Part shown: one piece after another, positions 57,201 through 63,924 of the stretch
How positions within the stretch are numbered: the first letter of the stretch is position 1
How the letters are laid out: each line of letters starts with the position of its first letter
Origin: an uncultured Oscillospiraceae bacterium
Lineage (GTDB): Bacteria; Bacillota; Clostridia; Oscillospirales; Oscillospiraceae
Direction: 5' to 3'
Assembly (NCBI GenBank): GCA_934512135.1
Contig: CAKSWT010000011.1
Span: 31,158-95,157 of the forward strand
Length of the DNA: 64,000 nucleotides
Translations under genes and position numbers: made by a program
The notes under the pieces: model-generated
What the model saw: only the letters and a program-made list of their open reading frames with translations
The model's database searches: none
Told to the model about the DNA's origin: nothing

Positions 57201-58356
57201 AGAACGCCTCCTGGCTTGTTTTCTTTTTTACTGTTCCCTTGCAGTCTTGTGTGTGATATGAATACGCCACATAGTTATCTGTTCCTGCATCTCGAAAAAT
57301 CCTATTATATGACGTCGGAACATACTTCCGAATAAACTGCTTCAGCTGCCGTAGATCCTGCTTATGCTGCTCATATTCTCGAACTTTGGCCTCCGAAATA
57401 CTCTTACTGCCCTCTAGGACATCATTAAGTATCGCCCAATCATAAACAGCCTTCAGTCTGCGAATCAGATCCGAATCGTCACCAAGTTCATTGTATAGCA
57501 GTTCAAAATCCTCGTCAGCCATCCCCAGCGAAAAGGACTTTTTCTCAATTTCCTTATATTCTTCTTTTCCAAACAGCTTAGCAGCCTCTACCTTTCCACC
57601 CGCCATGAGCTTCACAATTAATGCCCGGTCATAGGGGTAGGAATTCGCTTCACCGACTGTATCTTTGGGCTTTTTCCCTTCAAACAGCAACTGAACAAGT
57701 TTTTTCTCTTTTGTGGTTACGCCGGAATGTTCCTTCAGAATATCTCCCAAGCATACAGTGTCACATACTTTCCAAGGCAGAACTCCTCCAGTGAAGTCAT
57801 CCATCGCAAAATAATCCATAAGCTCCTGATAAACCATCGTAATATCTCGCACTTGCTCAATATTACTTTGGTCTATGGCGCTCAGAAAATGTCCTCGATG
57901 GGCTACCAGCCACGCACACGCTAAATATACCAGTCGCACATCATGAGGCTGCGTGCTCCCCATCAATTCAATCAAAAGATGATGAATGGTCGGATACTGC
58001 TTAAAATACTCCTTATCTGTGTAGCCATCATCTTGAAAGAAAATGAATTCATCGCCCGCTTCATTACGCAGCAGGTCACTGTGTTGAATGCGAATAAAGA
58101 AGCGCGGATCTACCTCATAGACCGCTTTTGCAAAGAGCTCCTGGATAAGTTCCACTCGCATTTGCCGTCGGTCCAGTCTTCTTCTAGCTGTTCGATTGGC
58201 TCTACGCTCGTCGGAGAGATTTGCCGCCTCAAATATATGCGTTCCCCATACTGGCTCTCCCCTGTACTTTAGCAGCCTATATTGTAAATCTGTTGCGGCA
58301 TATCCAACAGAATCCGTACCAATATCCAATCCCAAATAAAATTCTTGGCTTTTCAT
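54250..58356 (-). CDS. cas9: CRISPR effector endonuclease Cas9 (type II-A)
   Basis: A 1368-residue Cas9. RuvC-I is YLGLDIGTDSVGYAA with catalytic Asp11, followed by the arginine-rich bridge helix RRANRTARRRLDRRQ. RuvC-II has Glu784 (IFVEMARGADD). The HNH motif NIEHIYPQCYV carries His873. RuvC-III is HHAKDAYLNI with Asp1008. The ATG at 58356 is chosen; a TTG two codons earlier also keeps the frame. All nuclease residues are intact, so it should cut both strands with crRNA:tracrRNA. PAM unknown. The start codon overlaps the divergent tracrRNA promoter. Confidence 0.98.
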   Translation of the reverse strand: MKSQEFYLGLDIGTDSVGYAATDLQYRLLKYRGEPVWGTHIFEAANLSDERRANRTARRRLDRRQMRVELIQELFAKAVYEVDPRFFIRIQHSDLLRNEAGDEFIFFQDDGYTDKEYFKQYPTIHHLLIELMGSTQPHDVRLVYLACAWLVAHRGHFLSAIDQSNIEQVRDITMVYQELMDYFAMDDFTGGVLPWKVCDTVCLGDILKEHSGVTTKEKKLVQLLFEGKKPKDTVGEANSYPYDRALIVKLMAGGKVEAAKLFGKEEYKEIEKKSFSLGMADEDFELLYNELGDDSDLIRRLKAVYDWAILNDVLEGSKSISEAKVREYEQHKQDLRQLKQFIRKYVPTSYNRIFRDAGTDNYVAYSYHTQDCKGTVKKKTSQEAFCDYIRKIVEKVEPETADQAFYEDMMTRLANHRFMPKQVNTDNRVIPYQLYGNELEKILRNAAVYLPFLDAKDQDGLTAQEKIMSVFAFRVPYYVGPLCKYQSKNAWIVRKAEGKIYPWNFAQMVDLDASEAAFIGRMTNICTYCPGESVLPKSSVLYAAFTVLNEINNIKIGEQKIPIEVKQRIFNELFMKKRRVTVKDIHNFLISNGILTKDELQQLSGLDETIKSSMAPALDFKKLKENGTLANDEIERIILRITCTEDAVRLRKWLGESYPQLSQEDKMYISRLKYKDFGRLSKMLLCGIYGTEQEAETGEAMTVIEAMWRTNYNLMELLSDRFTYSEKLNEMRRDYYQEHPQTLSQRLDEMWISNAVKRPIIRTLDIVDDVVKSLGRAPEKIFVEMARGADDAQKGKRTRTRKQQLEDLYQLVKNEDSRRMQEQLAAMGEMVDNRLQSDKLFLYYLQMGRCMYTGTSINLTKLMQNDGTYNIEHIYPQCYVKDDSIWNNEVLVLSEVNGQKSDTYPINPDIQNKMRGWWEYLHQNHLVTDEKFKRLIRTTRFSADERMGFINRQLVETRQSTKAVATLLKERYPGTEIVYVKAGLVSDFRQQFEMLKSRQVNDLHHAKDAYLNIVTGNVYHEKFTRRWFDVTKPYNIKTRELFGHTVDVGGENVWQGDASVAQVRKTMQKNAVHYTRYAFCRSGQLFAATRQKAGSSKELIPLKKGKSVELYGGYTGKTTAYFSLVKYKDRKKNKLMIFPVELRVGEQFQSDENFAKEYIAQTLCREKPERITEIEFPMGKRILKINTMLSLDGFRCCIANGAIADGRVSLTPMMPLSIKAEYEAYIKKLEAYQAKKIKNESIQLDEQYDGINRDKNMELYMLLCDKLKASIYGKRPGNPYMKLLNGERIFENLTLANQVRALLQILLLFGRSNDNINLELIGGAKNDSKVRKSLAIGEWKKDYQDVHIIDSSASGLHETKSQNLLELI

Positions 58357-58384
58357 TGACAAATCCGCCCTTTCTTGCTAATAT
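58356..58384 (+). promoter_or_regulatory. tracrRNA promoter
   Basis: TTGACA (58356-58361) and TAATAT (58379-58384) with an exact 17-nt spacer, pointing right into the anti-repeat. The -35 box touches the first base of the cas9 start codon on the opposite strand. Confidence 0.75.
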
Positions 58385-58390
58385 AGCAAT

Positions 58391-58508
58391 AGAGTTTATT
58401 CCCTATAAACTTACACTACGAGTTCAAATAAGAATTCTTTCAACTCGTCGGCATTGTCCGACTGCACAGTGTGTGCACGAAGGGTCTCCAGATGGAGACC
58501 CTTTTATT
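58391..58508 (+). ncRNA. tracrRNA
   Basis: Divergent from cas9. The anti-repeat CCCTATAAACTTACACTAC (58401-58419) pairs with the crRNA repeat apart from two bases. A GAGT bulge and TCAAAT complete the lower stem, the usual II-A layout. It is followed by a hairpin at 58447-58462 (GTCGG/CCGAC), a second small hairpin at 58463-58477, and an intrinsic terminator at 58482-58508. The start is set from the promoter at 58356-58384. Confidence 0.88.
58482..58508 (+). terminator. tracrRNA terminator
   Basis: An 8-bp stem GGGTCTCC/GGAGACCC with loop AGAT followed by a T-rich tail. The next ~190 nt to 58698 hold a second hairpin (GGGCCGCCAACGTG and its complement, ~58659-58692), probably the terminator of the leftward mobilisation genes. 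Confidence 0.85.
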
Positions 58509-58698
58509 TTATCAGAGCAATGTGCTTATTTCTATACTGCACATACTCTTTTCGATTATAAATTCCATTTTTGTATATTAAACCTAATTTCACCAAGTAA
58601 AATTAGCATTAGTCTCCAAAGTTCCCACCATATTTTCTTCGTATTGCTAATATCACTGGGCCGCCAACGTGTAATGCACGTTGGCGGCCCACTTTATC

Positions 58699-59049
58699 TC
58701 ACTTCAAAAACGCCAGCTTACTGACCTCCCCGCTGAGCGCACTGATTAGCACCCACAGCTCTCCCAGCGTTTCGCTGGTCATCCCGGCCTTTCTGGCTGC
58801 CCGAAGAATCTGCCCCACATTGCTGTAAATCATGTTATTCGCTTTATGCAGTCCCCGGACATTCTCGTCCGGCCTAACGCAGATCTGTTCCCCGACGATC
58901 AGCTTTCGGAAGTAGGTGGTAGAGGGCAGCCCGGTAGCCGCCTCATACCGTTGGAGCAGCTGGCAATCCGCTTCTCCCATCCGCACCGCCAGATTCCGGC
59001 TGTTGTCACGCACCGGCCCTCGCTTGTGGGCTTTGATTTTATACCGCAT
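58699..59049 (-). CDS. MobC-like mobilisation accessory protein
   Basis: A 116-residue protein resembling MobC/relaxosome accessory proteins. It has a ribbon-helix-helix-like N-terminus (NLAVRMGEADCQLLQRYEAA, ~18-37), YFRKLIVGEQICVRPDENV in the middle, and a helical tail with NMIYSNVGQILRAARKAG. The ATG at 59049 (MRYKIKAHKR) follows GGGGTATCCCA. It overlaps the end of the second MobC-like gene, so both are translated together. MobC proteins help a relaxase open DNA at oriT; no relaxase gene is seen. Confidence 0.7.
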   Translation of the reverse strand: MRYKIKAHKRGPVRDNSRNLAVRMGEADCQLLQRYEAATGLPSTTYFRKLIVGEQICVRPDENVRGLHKANNMIYSNVGQILRAARKAGMTSETLGELWVLISALSGEVSKLAFLK

Positions 59050-59368
59050 TGGGATACCCCATTCCCCGCACAGCCCTGGCCCGCCGAACGGCATCCAGCA
59101 GTTGCTGCTTTACTTCGGTCAGCTGTTCTTCTCTGCCGCAGCCGTTGTTGAAGTCCCTGGCGATCTCATTGATGGTCCGCCCGGACTGATTCAGTTCCTC
59201 CACCAGCCTTCGCATTTCCTCCTTCCGATAGCTCCGGGGCGGTCGCTCCCGGAGCTGGGTCAGCAGCCAGCGGTTCATGCTCATTCCCGCTGCCCGACTT
59301 TTGGCCCGGAGCTGCTGGTATTCCTTTTCGCTCATTCGCACACAGGTGCGGTATTGCTTTTCTGACAT
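59039..59368 (-). CDS. MobC-like mobilisation accessory protein
   Basis: A 109-residue protein of the bacterial mobilisation (MobC) type. It has RMSEKEYQQLRAKSRAAGMS and NRWLLTQLRERP in the N-terminal half, and VEELNQSGRTINEIARDFNN in the C-terminal half. GGAG precedes the ATG at 59368. It is a diverged neighbour of the protein at 58699, both probably descended from a mobilisation module. The 520 nt upstream contain no gene but do contain iteron-like repeats. Confidence 0.7.
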   Translation of the reverse strand: MSEKQYRTCVRMSEKEYQQLRAKSRAAGMSMNRWLLTQLRERPPRSYRKEEMRRLVEELNQSGRTINEIARDFNNGCGREEQLTEVKQQLLDAVRRARAVRGMGYPNAV

Positions 59369-59754
59369 TTCGTCTCCATTCCGTTCTCCGGGTTCCGCCT
59401 TAGGCAGCATTGGGGACAGGGGCAGCCCCTGCAAGTGCATTTTGACATCAAAATGCGATGCTTGCAAAGGCTTTCCCGCAACATTCCCCTGTCTAACGTG
59501 TCCTGCAAAAGGCCCCGCACACCATAAATACAAGTTTTTATGGTGTACCTCGTCTTTCATGGCAACACAAAAAGAATTTTCCCTACCAAAGCAGGCACTG
59601 CCAGGATTCCTGACAGTGTCCTTGATTCTATTGCGGCACACATTGGTATACACATCGCTTTTCAAAAATTTCTCTTGATTATGTGTGTACCGCACACATT
59701 CTCCCCCATGTTCCATCGCTCAACACACATTCTACACGCATCCGCATGGCTGCC
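59369..59754. other. gene-free stretch upstream of the mobilisation genes
   Basis: About 386 nt with no supportable gene. Short direct-repeat tracts occur (ATTTTGACATCAAAATGCGATG around 59438 contains inverted CATTTTGA/TCAAAATG arms). An oriT could lie here, but no nick motif was recognised. Confidence 0.35.
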
Positions 59755-59893
59755 GTGACGGTTGCGACGGTTTGCGACGGTTGACGTGGGCAGAGGCGCT
59801 ACTGTCACAGTTCTATTCCTTATGAGCCTGTGACGGCTGTGACAGTCGAAGACTGGTACCCCATAACCGTCACAACCGTCACAAACCGTCACG
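59755..59893. repeat. iteron-like GTGACGG repeats
   Basis: At least nine copies of a GTGACGG(T/C)-type unit (or GCGACGG variants) in both orientations. Examples are 59755-59786 (forward cluster), 59827-59847 (TGTGACGGCTGTGACAG) and 59863-59893 (ACCGTCACA cluster). The last copy includes the stop codon of the RepA-like gene. This looks like a replication or partition site for the adjacent ATPase. Confidence 0.6.
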
Positions 59894-61031
59894 CTTTCTC
59901 TTTCATCCGCTGAAGCGTAATGATTCTCCCCTCATGTCCACGGTTCCAGGCATAGTGGATATGGTATTCTTGTAGCAGTCGATCCGCATTGACATTCAAC
60001 TGCTTCGTTAAACTCATGGGGCTGATTTCCAGATGCAGATCTGTTACAAGCTGTGTAGGTGATCCTCGCCACATTTCCTCCTGTTGAATCAGCAGGAAGC
60101 TGTGGATGCGCTCCAGAACCGGATCTGGAGGAACCGACCAGTCCTCTGCTGCAACCTTCTCCAGATCCCAGCACAGCGTCTCCGGGTCTCTCTGCAGCGT
60201 CAACACCTGATCCGGCTGATCCCGCCCGGAAATAGACACCATGGTAATGGGCTTAATCCGGCTCACCTTCTGCATCAAGAATACGCCGTCTGCCGCTCCC
60301 AAAAGTCCATTGGTACCGGAGATCATATCAAATTGATCTGCCGCCTGCTGCTTTCTGGTATGATGCACCAGCAGAAGGCAGAGATGTCTGCTTGCCGCAA
60401 ATTCCTTGAGCCGTGTAATCAGCGCGTAGTCATTGGCATAGCTATACCGTTCCTGATTTGCTTCCCGAATCTTTTGCAAAGTATCAATGATAATCAGCTT
60501 CGTATCCGGATGCTCCTTTACAAACTGCTGGAGCTGCCCCTCCAGGCCATCCTCTATATGTTTTGCACAGACCGCAAAATGCAGCCTTTCCGTCCCCTCT
60601 GTACCGTACATTCTGTACAGCCGTGACTGCAAGCGGCGGTAATCATCCTCCAAAGCCAGATATAAAACCGTCCCCTGCTTCACAGGAGCATCCCACAGCG
60701 GTTCCCCAGTGCTCACATGATAGGCAATCTGCGCCACCAGAAAGGACTTTCCCACCTTTGGTGCCCCTACAAACAGGTAGGTGCCAGGCCAGAGCAGTCC
60801 CTCCACAATGGGAGGGCTGCCCGTATAGACTGCGTCAAGCAAATCGTTTAAGGTCAGGGTATGTAGATAATTAGGGTCCTGTATACGCCGGAGCTTCCGG
60901 CACAGTTCCTCAAATTTATCATTGCTTTGCGGGGAATTCTCTGTTATACTGGTTGTAGTTTCTTTGATAAGCGGCTGTCCCCCATCTGCGCCAACAGACG
61001 GAATCGGGACAGTCGTTTTTTCATGCTCCAA
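59889..61031 (-). CDS. RepA-like AAA ATPase (helicase loader/replication protein)
   Basis: A 380-residue RecA-fold ATPase of the RepA/AAA_25 type. Walker A is FVGAPKVGKSFLVA (~86-99), Walker B LIIIDTLQKI (~178-187), and the sensor-like LLLVHHTRKQ follows. AGGAGG lies 8 nt before a TTG at 61031; the GTG at 61040 would sit on the ribosome site, so TTG is preferred. It overlaps the excisionase gene. Such proteins occur in replication modules of plasmids and integrative elements. The stop lies in the iteron-like repeats. Confidence 0.8.
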   Translation of the reverse strand: MEHEKTTVPIPSVGADGGQPLIKETTTSITENSPQSNDKFEELCRKLRRIQDPNYLHTLTLNDLLDAVYTGSPPIVEGLLWPGTYLFVGAPKVGKSFLVAQIAYHVSTGEPLWDAPVKQGTVLYLALEDDYRRLQSRLYRMYGTEGTERLHFAVCAKHIEDGLEGQLQQFVKEHPDTKLIIIDTLQKIREANQERYSYANDYALITRLKEFAASRHLCLLLVHHTRKQQAADQFDMISGTNGLLGAADGVFLMQKVSRIKPITMVSISGRDQPDQVLTLQRDPETLCWDLEKVAAEDWSVPPDPVLERIHSFLLIQQEEMWRGSPTQLVTDLHLEISPMSLTKQLNVNADRLLQEYHIHYAWNRGHEGRIITLQRMKEKA

Positions 61032-61227
61032 TTCGTTCACCTCCTGTATTCTGGTCGATCCATCGGAGCAGCTTGTCCTTGGGCACCAGCAATCTTCTCC
61101 CGATTCTTAGCGTCGGAAAGCTCTCTTGATGTAAGAGCTGATAAGCATACGCCTTTGAAATTCCAAGCGCCTCCGCCAGTTGTGGCGCATTCATGACCGC
61201 GGGCCATGTTTCGTAGTGTTGATTCAT
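61021..61227 (-). CDS. excisionase-type HTH protein
   Basis: A 68-residue DNA-binding protein of the excisionase/AlpA (HTH_17) type: QLAEALGISKAYAYQLLHQE (~16-35) and the wing LRIGRRLLVPKDKLLRWI. AAGGAGG precedes the ATG. It could act as recombination directionality factor for the integrase at 62510 or as repressor of the divergent promoters at 61253-61337. It is first in a unit with the RepA-like gene. Confidence 0.85.
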   Translation of the reverse strand: MNQHYETWPAVMNAPQLAEALGISKAYAYQLLHQESFPTLRIGRRLLVPKDKLLRWIDQNTGGERIGA

Positions 61228-61252
61228 ATTGGGGTTCCTCCTTGGTTTGGTA

Positions 61253-61281
61253 TTGACAAGATAGACCGAATTGTGTATAAT
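61253..61281 (+). promoter_or_regulatory. sigma-A promoter for the rightward gene
   Basis: Consensus TTGACA (61253-61258) and TATAAT (61276-61281) with a 17-nt spacer, 110 nt upstream of the DUF6076-like ATG. ATAGACCGA at 61261-61269 lies in the spacer and recurs beside the leftward promoter (61337-61345), a likely operator pair. Confidence 0.85.
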
Positions 61282-61309
61282 ATCAATAATAAGTCGTCTT
61301 GTGAGGTAT

Positions 61310-61337
61310 ATTATACCTTCTTTTTTCTATTTGTCAA
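61310..61337 (-). promoter_or_regulatory. sigma-A promoter for excisionase/RepA-like genes
   Basis: On the minus strand TTGACA (61332-61337) and TATAAT (61310-61315) with a 16-nt spacer, about 80 nt upstream of the excisionase ATG. The two promoters are divergent and face away across a ~30-nt gap. Confidence 0.8.
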
Positions 61338-61390
61338 TAGACCGACTAATAATTTTGCACATAGATATAACTATCGCGAGGTGCTATACG

Positions 61391-62458
61391 ATGAATGATA
61401 GAAATCTCCCCCTTGCCCCATCAAAAAAGATCTGGCTTTCCGCCTACACAGATGGGACTACCGACTGCTTTGAAATTCGCGCAGTCGATCAAGAAAACAC
61501 AAACGCCCCCTATGCAGTGATTTGGCATGGTGAATACCCCATGGGACAAGCCATGGCGGATTTTCTCTATGTAGATCTTGGGTTTCTTAACGACCAACTC
61601 GCACAGATTCAATCGTGGATGGAACGCATTTCTAAAAGAGATCGAAACAGCGCTTCGTTTCCTTCGCTTCATACTCCAATTCAATATTGGCTGAACAAAA
61701 GCCCTCTGCTCGTCACTTTGGGCGCTTCCATTGAACGCCTGCGTCTATCCTACCAGCGGGGCGAACCCCTCGTAGCGGCGGACCTGGCGCGTCAGGCAGC
61801 CTGTATTCAGCAGCTCCAGCCCAGACTCTTTGCTGTGGCACAGGCCCTCTTTGATACTGATCAGCAAGCGGACCTGATTCAGAAGTACACAGAGCTTCAG
61901 CGCTCCGACAATCGGACATACCCCCCGCTTTGTTACGGAACCGTAGAACTCCAAGAGGTCTGGTGTGGTGGCCATCCCTTCACCACCTACGCAAGTGATC
62001 AAAGCCCCATTGCATCCGATCCCCCCTCGCGCCCTCAGACGTTTTTTACAACAGAGGTTGTGTCCAGTGAATCTATCGAGGATGTCGTCAACTTTCTGTT
62101 GGTTCGCTATATGCAAAATCATCTTCAAATGAAACCCTGTAAATACTGCGGACGCTATTTTGCCACGAAGCGGGCATACAAGACCGATTACTGTGATCGG
62201 CCTATACAAGGCTCCACAAAAACCTGCCGTGAGGCCGGCTCCCTGCGGCTATACGAAAAGCGCAGATCGGAGGACCCTGCCATGCGGGAATTTAAGCGCT
62301 CCTATAAAGCCCATAATGCCCGCATCCGCTATGGTCTCATGACCAGGGAGGAATTCTCTGACTGGTCAAAAGAGGCCCGTGAGAAGCGCGATCTATGCCT
62401 TTCCGGGCTGCTGTCCCTCCAAGACTTCGTCTCCTGGCTGGACAGCGACAAATTATAA
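61391..62458 (+). CDS. DUF6076-like zinc-ribbon protein of the integrated element
   Basis: A 355-residue protein. The N-terminal two thirds are unassigned. The C-terminal part holds CKYCGRYFATKRAYKTDYCD (~255-274) and TCREAG, a zinc-finger-like cysteine set, then a basic helical tail (KRSYKAHNARIRYGLMTREE). This matches the DUF6076 type often seen next to integrases in Firmicute elements. The ATG at 61391 is preceded by GCGAGGTG; the upstream frame to 61271 is promoter DNA. Function unknown; a regulator or element-maintenance role is a guess. Confidence 0.65.
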   Translation: MNDRNLPLAPSKKIWLSAYTDGTTDCFEIRAVDQENTNAPYAVIWHGEYPMGQAMADFLYVDLGFLNDQLAQIQSWMERISKRDRNSASFPSLHTPIQYWLNKSPLLVTLGASIERLRLSYQRGEPLVAADLARQAACIQQLQPRLFAVAQALFDTDQQADLIQKYTELQRSDNRTYPPLCYGTVELQEVWCGGHPFTTYASDQSPIASDPPSRPQTFFTTEVVSSESIEDVVNFLLVRYMQNHLQMKPCKYCGRYFATKRAYKTDYCDRPIQGSTKTCREAGSLRLYEKRRSEDPAMREFKRSYKAHNARIRYGLMTREEFSDWSKEAREKRDLCLSGLLSLQDFVSWLDSDKL

Positions 62459-62509
62459 AACAATGGACTGACAGTGCCATTTAAATTCTGAAAGAAAGCG
62501 AGGTATGCT

Positions 62510-63682
62510 TTGACAAAACGGAAAACAAGAGGTGCCAGCGGAGGCGGCACCATACGCAAACGCTCCGATGGTCGCTGGGAAGCACGTTATTCTCTTGGCT
62601 TCGATCCAAAGACCGGAAAGCAAGTACAAAAATCCATCTACGGAAGGACTCAAGGAGAGGTTCGTAAAAAGCTCTCTGCCGTAGTGGTTCAGATTGACAA
62701 CGGAACCTATACGGAACCCAGCAAGGTCCGATTAGGTGTATGGCTTGATCTCTGGTTCCAGGATTACACCGGTAATCTGAAGCCCGCAACAAAAAGCGCC
62801 TACGAGGAACATATCCGGGTCCATATTAAGCCCTATCTGGGCGATGTAATGATGGCCAGCTTGACAACGCAAATGATCCAGCGGGTCTACAATATGCTCC
62901 AATTTGAAAAGCATCTATCCCCCAAATCCATCAAAAATATCCACGGAGTGTTTCACAAGGCCATAGAGCAGGCCATCAAAATGGGCTATATAAAGCAGAA
63001 TCCATTGGATGCAGTAGTTCTTCCACGTGTAGAAAAGCGCCAGATCCAGACCATGGAGGACAGTGACATGACAGCGTTTCTGGAAGCTATCAAAGGCCAT
63101 CCCTACGAAAACGTCCTCTTTGTCACGGTATTCACTGGCCTTCGCCAGGGTGAAGTACTGGGGTTAACCTGGGACTGTGTGGATTTTGAGCGAGGTACGT
63201 TGCTGATCAACAAGCAGCATAATAAGGCCAAAGGTGAAAAAGAATATCATTTCAGCAGTTTGAAAAATGACCGAATCCGTATGCTCACTGTAGCAGACGA
63301 TGTGATGGATGTCCTCAGGCGTCAAAAAGCCCTGCAGACACAGTGGGCTGAGCTGCTGGGCGAGGCATTCCATAACGATGATAATCTGGTGTTCACCAAT
63401 GAATATGGGCGATTCATCGCCAATCAAGCAGTTTACCGCAATTATAAAAAGATCATGGAAAAAATCGGCCTTGGCTCTATGCGTTTTCATGATCTTCGCC
63501 ATACATATGCCGTCAATAGCTTGAAAGCTGGCGATGATATCAAAACCGTACAAGAAAATCTGGGGCACGCCACCGCCGCCTTCACCCTCGGCACCTATGC
63601 CCACGCCACCATCGGAATGAAGCGAGAAAGCGCCAAAAGAATGGAACAATATATTCAGAGTCTCCGTTCTACTGGGTCATAA
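62510..63682 (+). CDS. int: tyrosine recombinase (site-specific integrase)
   Basis: A 390-residue Tn916/phage-type integrase. The N-terminal arm-binding domain opens with GGGTIRKRSDGRWEARYSLG, the SAM-like core domain spans ~65-165, and the catalytic domain follows. Catalytic residues appear as Arg in TGLRQGEVLGL (~210), HDLRHTYA (~326-333), GHAT (~349) and the Tyr in LGTYAHAT. It begins at TTG 62510 behind AAGCGAGG. Its 3' end points at tRNA-Tyr, 134 nt away, as usual for tRNA-targeting elements. Confidence 0.95.
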   Translation: MTKRKTRGASGGGTIRKRSDGRWEARYSLGFDPKTGKQVQKSIYGRTQGEVRKKLSAVVVQIDNGTYTEPSKVRLGVWLDLWFQDYTGNLKPATKSAYEEHIRVHIKPYLGDVMMASLTTQMIQRVYNMLQFEKHLSPKSIKNIHGVFHKAIEQAIKMGYIKQNPLDAVVLPRVEKRQIQTMEDSDMTAFLEAIKGHPYENVLFVTVFTGLRQGEVLGLTWDCVDFERGTLLINKQHNKAKGEKEYHFSSLKNDRIRMLTVADDVMDVLRRQKALQTQWAELLGEAFHNDDNLVFTNEYGRFIANQAVYRNYKKIMEKIGLGSMRFHDLRHTYAVNSLKAGDDIKTVQENLGHATAAFTLGTYAHATIGMKRESAKRMEQYIQSLRSTGS

Positions 63683-63783
63683 TTTGTTTATGATCTGGCA
63701 CAAAAATAAGGGTCAATAAAGGGTCAAACGCAAAAATAGCGAGACCAAATCGACCCCGCCATTCCAAAAGTTCCTTGCAATAT

Positions 63784-63816
63784 AAAGAAAGGACCGCAAC
63801 CTTACGGTTGCGGTCC
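63784..63816 (-). terminator. terminator of the restored tRNA-Tyr
   Basis: An 11-bp stem (GGACCGCAACC and complement, 4-nt loop) follows the tRNA 3' end on the minus strand, with a T-rich tail (CCTTTCTTT). It lies inside the element, so the element appears to supply both the tRNA 3' end and a terminator. Confidence 0.75.
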
Positions 63817-63839
63817 TGGTGGGGGATGGTGGATTCGAA
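63816..63839. repeat. tRNA-proximal attachment site
   Basis: The 24 bp shared with 51245-51268. Here it forms the functional 3' end of tRNA-Tyr, from the T-loop TTCGAA to the encoded CCA. AAGGGTCAA copies at 63708-63716 and 63719-63727 lie just inside and may be integrase arm sites. Confidence 0.85.
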
Positions 63840-63901
63840 CCACCGAAGGCGAAGCCAGCAGATTTACAGTCTGTCCCCTTTGGCCACTCGGGAAATCCCC
63901 C
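63817..63901 (-). tRNA. tRNA-Tyr (anticodon GUA)
   Basis: An 85-nt class II tRNA with a long variable arm. The acceptor stem is GGGGGAT/ATCCCCC, CCA is encoded, the T-loop is TTCGAAT, and anticodon GTA lies at 63865-63867 in ACTGTAAAT. It is the integration target of the element to its left. Confidence 0.97.
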
Positions 63902-63924
63902 ATATGAAGTTTCTGTGAAGCGGT

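Larger units (their letters stand above)
51245..63839. mobile_element. tRNA-Tyr-integrated mobile element carrying type II-A CRISPR-Cas9
   Basis: Bounded by a 24-bp direct repeat of the tRNA-Tyr 3' end (51245-51268 and 63816-63839). It carries a tyrosine integrase next to the intact tRNA, an excisionase, a RepA-like ATPase, iteron-like repeats, two MobC-like proteins, a DUF6076-type protein and a complete II-A CRISPR-Cas system. Much of it is visibly more A+T-rich than the flanks. No relaxase or transfer genes are present, so if mobile it would need helper functions. Confidence 0.85.

Noticed and set aside
54250..58356. Assignment of the Cas9 locus to subtype II-C
   Set aside because: A csn2 gene follows cas2, and Cas9 is 1368 residues with the II-A gene order and a GTTTGAGAG-type repeat.
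58381..58430. Repeat-like sequence upstream of cas9 as a stray CRISPR repeat
   Set aside because: Its mismatches, bulge, following hairpins and terminator fit a tracrRNA anti-repeat.
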